In this document: piece by piece, positions 5,237-6,158 of the stretch | Numbering within the stretch: the first letter of the stretch is position 1 | How the letters are laid out: each line of letters starts with the position of its first letter | Source: Halomonas sp. | GTDB taxonomy: Bacteria > Pseudomonadota > Gammaproteobacteria > Pseudomonadales > Halomonadaceae | Direction: 5' to 3' | NCBI GenBank assembly: GCA_007129225.1 | Contig: SKVX01000158.1 | Coordinates: 1-6,158 of the forward strand | Length of the DNA stretch: 6,158 nucleotides | Notes under the pieces: generated by a model | What the model was told of the DNA's origin: nothing | The model's database searches: none | What the model saw: the letters and a program-made list of their open reading frames with translations, nothing else | Translations under genes and position numbers: made by a program

Positions 5237-5951
5237 GTCAGACTCCTCGAGAACCAGCTCTTCCACGATTCTACACGCCCGCGGCCTGGGCAAGCAGGTA
5301 ACCAGCGGGGAACGACCGCTGACCATTCTGAGTGCCCTCGACCTCGAAGTGTTCCCTGGAGAGACGCTGGCGATCCTCGGGGCCAGCGGTGCCGGCAAGT
5401 CGACCCTGCTGGGGCTTCTTGCAGGACTCGACCAGCCCACCAGTGGCGAGCTGACCCTGTTCGGTGAGTCGCTGGCAAGCCTCGACGAGGATGGCCGTGC
5501 CGGCCTGCGCGCCGGTCGGGTGGGCTTCGTGTTCCAGAACTTCCAGCTGCTGCCGACCCTAACGGCGTTGGAGAACGTGCTGCTGCCGCTGGAACTGGCG
5601 CCGGTTTCCGACAGCGAGCAGCGCGGCCGCGACTGGTTGACCCGGGTCGGCCTCGGCGAGCGGCTTGGCCATTTGCCCAAGCAGCTCTCCGGCGGCGAGC
5701 AGCAGCGCGTCGCCCTGGCCAGGGCCTTCGTCACCGAGCCGAAACTGGTCTTTGCCGACGAGCCCACCGGCAACCTCGACCACGCCACGGGTGGACGCAT
5801 CATCGATCTGCTGTTCGCCCTGAACCGTGAGGCGGGTACCACCCTGGTGCTGGTAACCCATGACTATGCCCTGGCGAGGCGCTGCGATCGCTGCCTGCAG
5901 CTGGAGGAGGGGCGGCTCACGCCACTGGTGCTGGACGAGGTAGGGGCATGA
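5235..5951 (+). CDS. ybbA: ABC transporter ATP-binding protein (YbbA/LolD family)
   Basis: This encodes a complete 238-residue nucleotide-binding domain of the MacB/LolD/YbbA class, which powers FtsX-like permeases at the inner membrane. Walker A GASGAGKST (49-57), Q-loop Q101, signature LSGGEQQR (151-158), Walker B LVFADEP (171-177), D-loop NLD (180-182) and switch H209 are all intact, so it should hydrolyse ATP. The divergent tesA and downstream ybbP-like permease match the conserved tesA-ybbA-ybbP locus of E. coli; the transported substrate is not firmly established. The ATG at 5235 is the only sensible start, since no later ATG, GTG or TTG precedes the conserved strand; only a weak AGGGA lies 11 nt upstream. 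The first 11 residues are Ser/Thr-rich. The stop overlaps the permease start as ATGA. Confidence 0.93.
   Translation: MSDSSRTSSSTILHARGLGKQVTSGERPLTILSALDLEVFPGETLAILGASGAGKSTLLGLLAGLDQPTSGELTLFGESLASLDEDGRAGLRAGRVGFVFQNFQLLPTLTALENVLLPLELAPVSDSEQRGRDWLTRVGLGERLGHLPKQLSGGEQQRVALARAFVTEPKLVFADEPTGNLDHATGGRIIDLLFALNREAGTTLVLVTHDYALARRCDRCLQLEEGRLTPLVLDEVGA
5268..5296 (-). promoter_or_regulatory. Weak candidate tesA promoter inside ybbA
   Basis: Read leftward, TAGAAT (5273-5268) matches the -10 consensus at five of six positions and would start transcription about 25 nt before the tesA ATG. The -35 region 17 nt upstream (5296-5291, TGCTTG) is poor. It is located within codons 12-21 of ybbA, as the overlapping starts require for any close tesA promoter. 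Confidence 0.28.
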
Positions 5952-6158
5952 GCGACGCTATCGGCACTGCCCCTCCACCAGCCGAGGCGCGCCGCCGGAT
6001 GGGCGCCCTGGCCCTGTCGCTGCGCGGCATGCGCCGAGACCTGCGTGCCGCCGACGTGCGGGCACTGTTCGTCGCCCTGGCCCTGGCGGTGGCCGCTTCG
6101 ACCATGATCGGCTTCTTTCTCGACCGCCTGGAGCGCGGCCTGGAGCGCCAGGCCGGGC
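5948..6158 (+). CDS. ybbP: ABC transporter permease, YbbP-like (5' part only)
   Basis: The first 70 codons of a gene running off the right edge are present. Residues 1-37 are cytoplasmic (proline-rich, then RRRMGALALSLRGMRRDLRAAD, basic), followed by a transmembrane helix at about 38-57 (ALFVALALAVAASTMIGFF) and the start of a periplasmic region (DRLERGLERQ). This is the expected beginning of a large FtsX/MacB-type permease, which in the YbbP family usually runs to about 800 residues. The start overlaps the ybbA stop (ATGA), and GAGG lies 7 nt upstream inside ybbA, so ATPase and permease are coupled. Identity rests partly on context because the diagnostic FtsX domains lie outside the window. 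Confidence 0.82.
   Translation, partial: MSDAIGTAPPPAEARRRMGALALSLRGMRRDLRAADVRALFVALALAVAASTMIGFFLDRLERGLERQAG

Noticed and set aside
5237..5842. Open leftward frame of about 202 codons continuous with tesA and antisense to ybbA
   Set aside because: It is low-complexity Ser/Arg/Pro-rich sequence typical of a G+C-rich antisense shadow. ybbA on the other strand has every ABC motif, and tesA homology begins only after 5236.

Overview
The window looks like a stretch of chromosome from a high-GC gammaproteobacterium, most likely Halomonadaceae or a Pseudomonas relative. This is an inference from gene content: a PA3496-type small protein, a Pseudomonas-type short LOV photoreceptor, an Rdx-family protein paired with an EamA transporter, and the conserved divergent tesA / ybbA-ybbP locus. 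No rRNA, tRNA or other phylogenetic marker is present to settle it. One 60-base line inside the EamA gene is 65% G+C; four lines sampled across the toxin-antitoxin region are lower (three at 53-58%, the promoter side about 43%).

Left part (1-1138). Bases 1-194 hold no gene I can support, only small inverted repeats, one of which (46-87) resembles an intrinsic terminator for the leftward gene next to it. Then come two leftward genes: a 70-residue acidic/basic PA3496-family protein (195-407) behind a long, hairpin-rich leader, and a 144-residue stand-alone LOV blue-light receptor (598-1032) with its own candidate promoter and a perfect 12-bp palindrome in its leader.

Middle (1139-3680). A 438-residue MFS transporter with an unusually long soluble N-terminus runs leftward (1139-2455). 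Divergent from it, 56 bases away, are a SelT/SelW/SelH (Rdx) family CxxC protein (2512-2781) and a 300-residue EamA/DMT exporter-type protein (2778-3680). These two overlap by 4 bases (GTGA) and are therefore probably translationally coupled.

Accessory insert (about 3681-4530). A roughly 155-bp palindromic, MITE-like repeat bounded by ATAGGG direct repeats abuts the EamA stop codon. It is followed by a leftward Phd/YefM-RelE/ParE type II toxin-antitoxin operon with a good sigma70 promoter overlapped by dyad symmetry, the expected layout for autoregulation. The lower G+C and position suggest a later insertion between eamA and tesA.

Right part (4532-6158). tesA (periplasmic GDSL esterase/lysophospholipase) runs leftward, and ybbA (ABC ATPase) plus the start of a ybbP-like permease run rightward. 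The tesA and ybbA start codons share two bases, so each gene's ribosome-binding and promoter signals must lie inside the other's coding sequence. ybbA and ybbP overlap by ATGA.

No intergenic stretch exceeds 300 bases. I see no clear new defence or biosynthetic system. The most interesting items are the LOV protein with a mixed set of flavin-phosphate arginines, the palindromic repeat beside the toxin-antitoxin operon, and the overlapping divergent starts.
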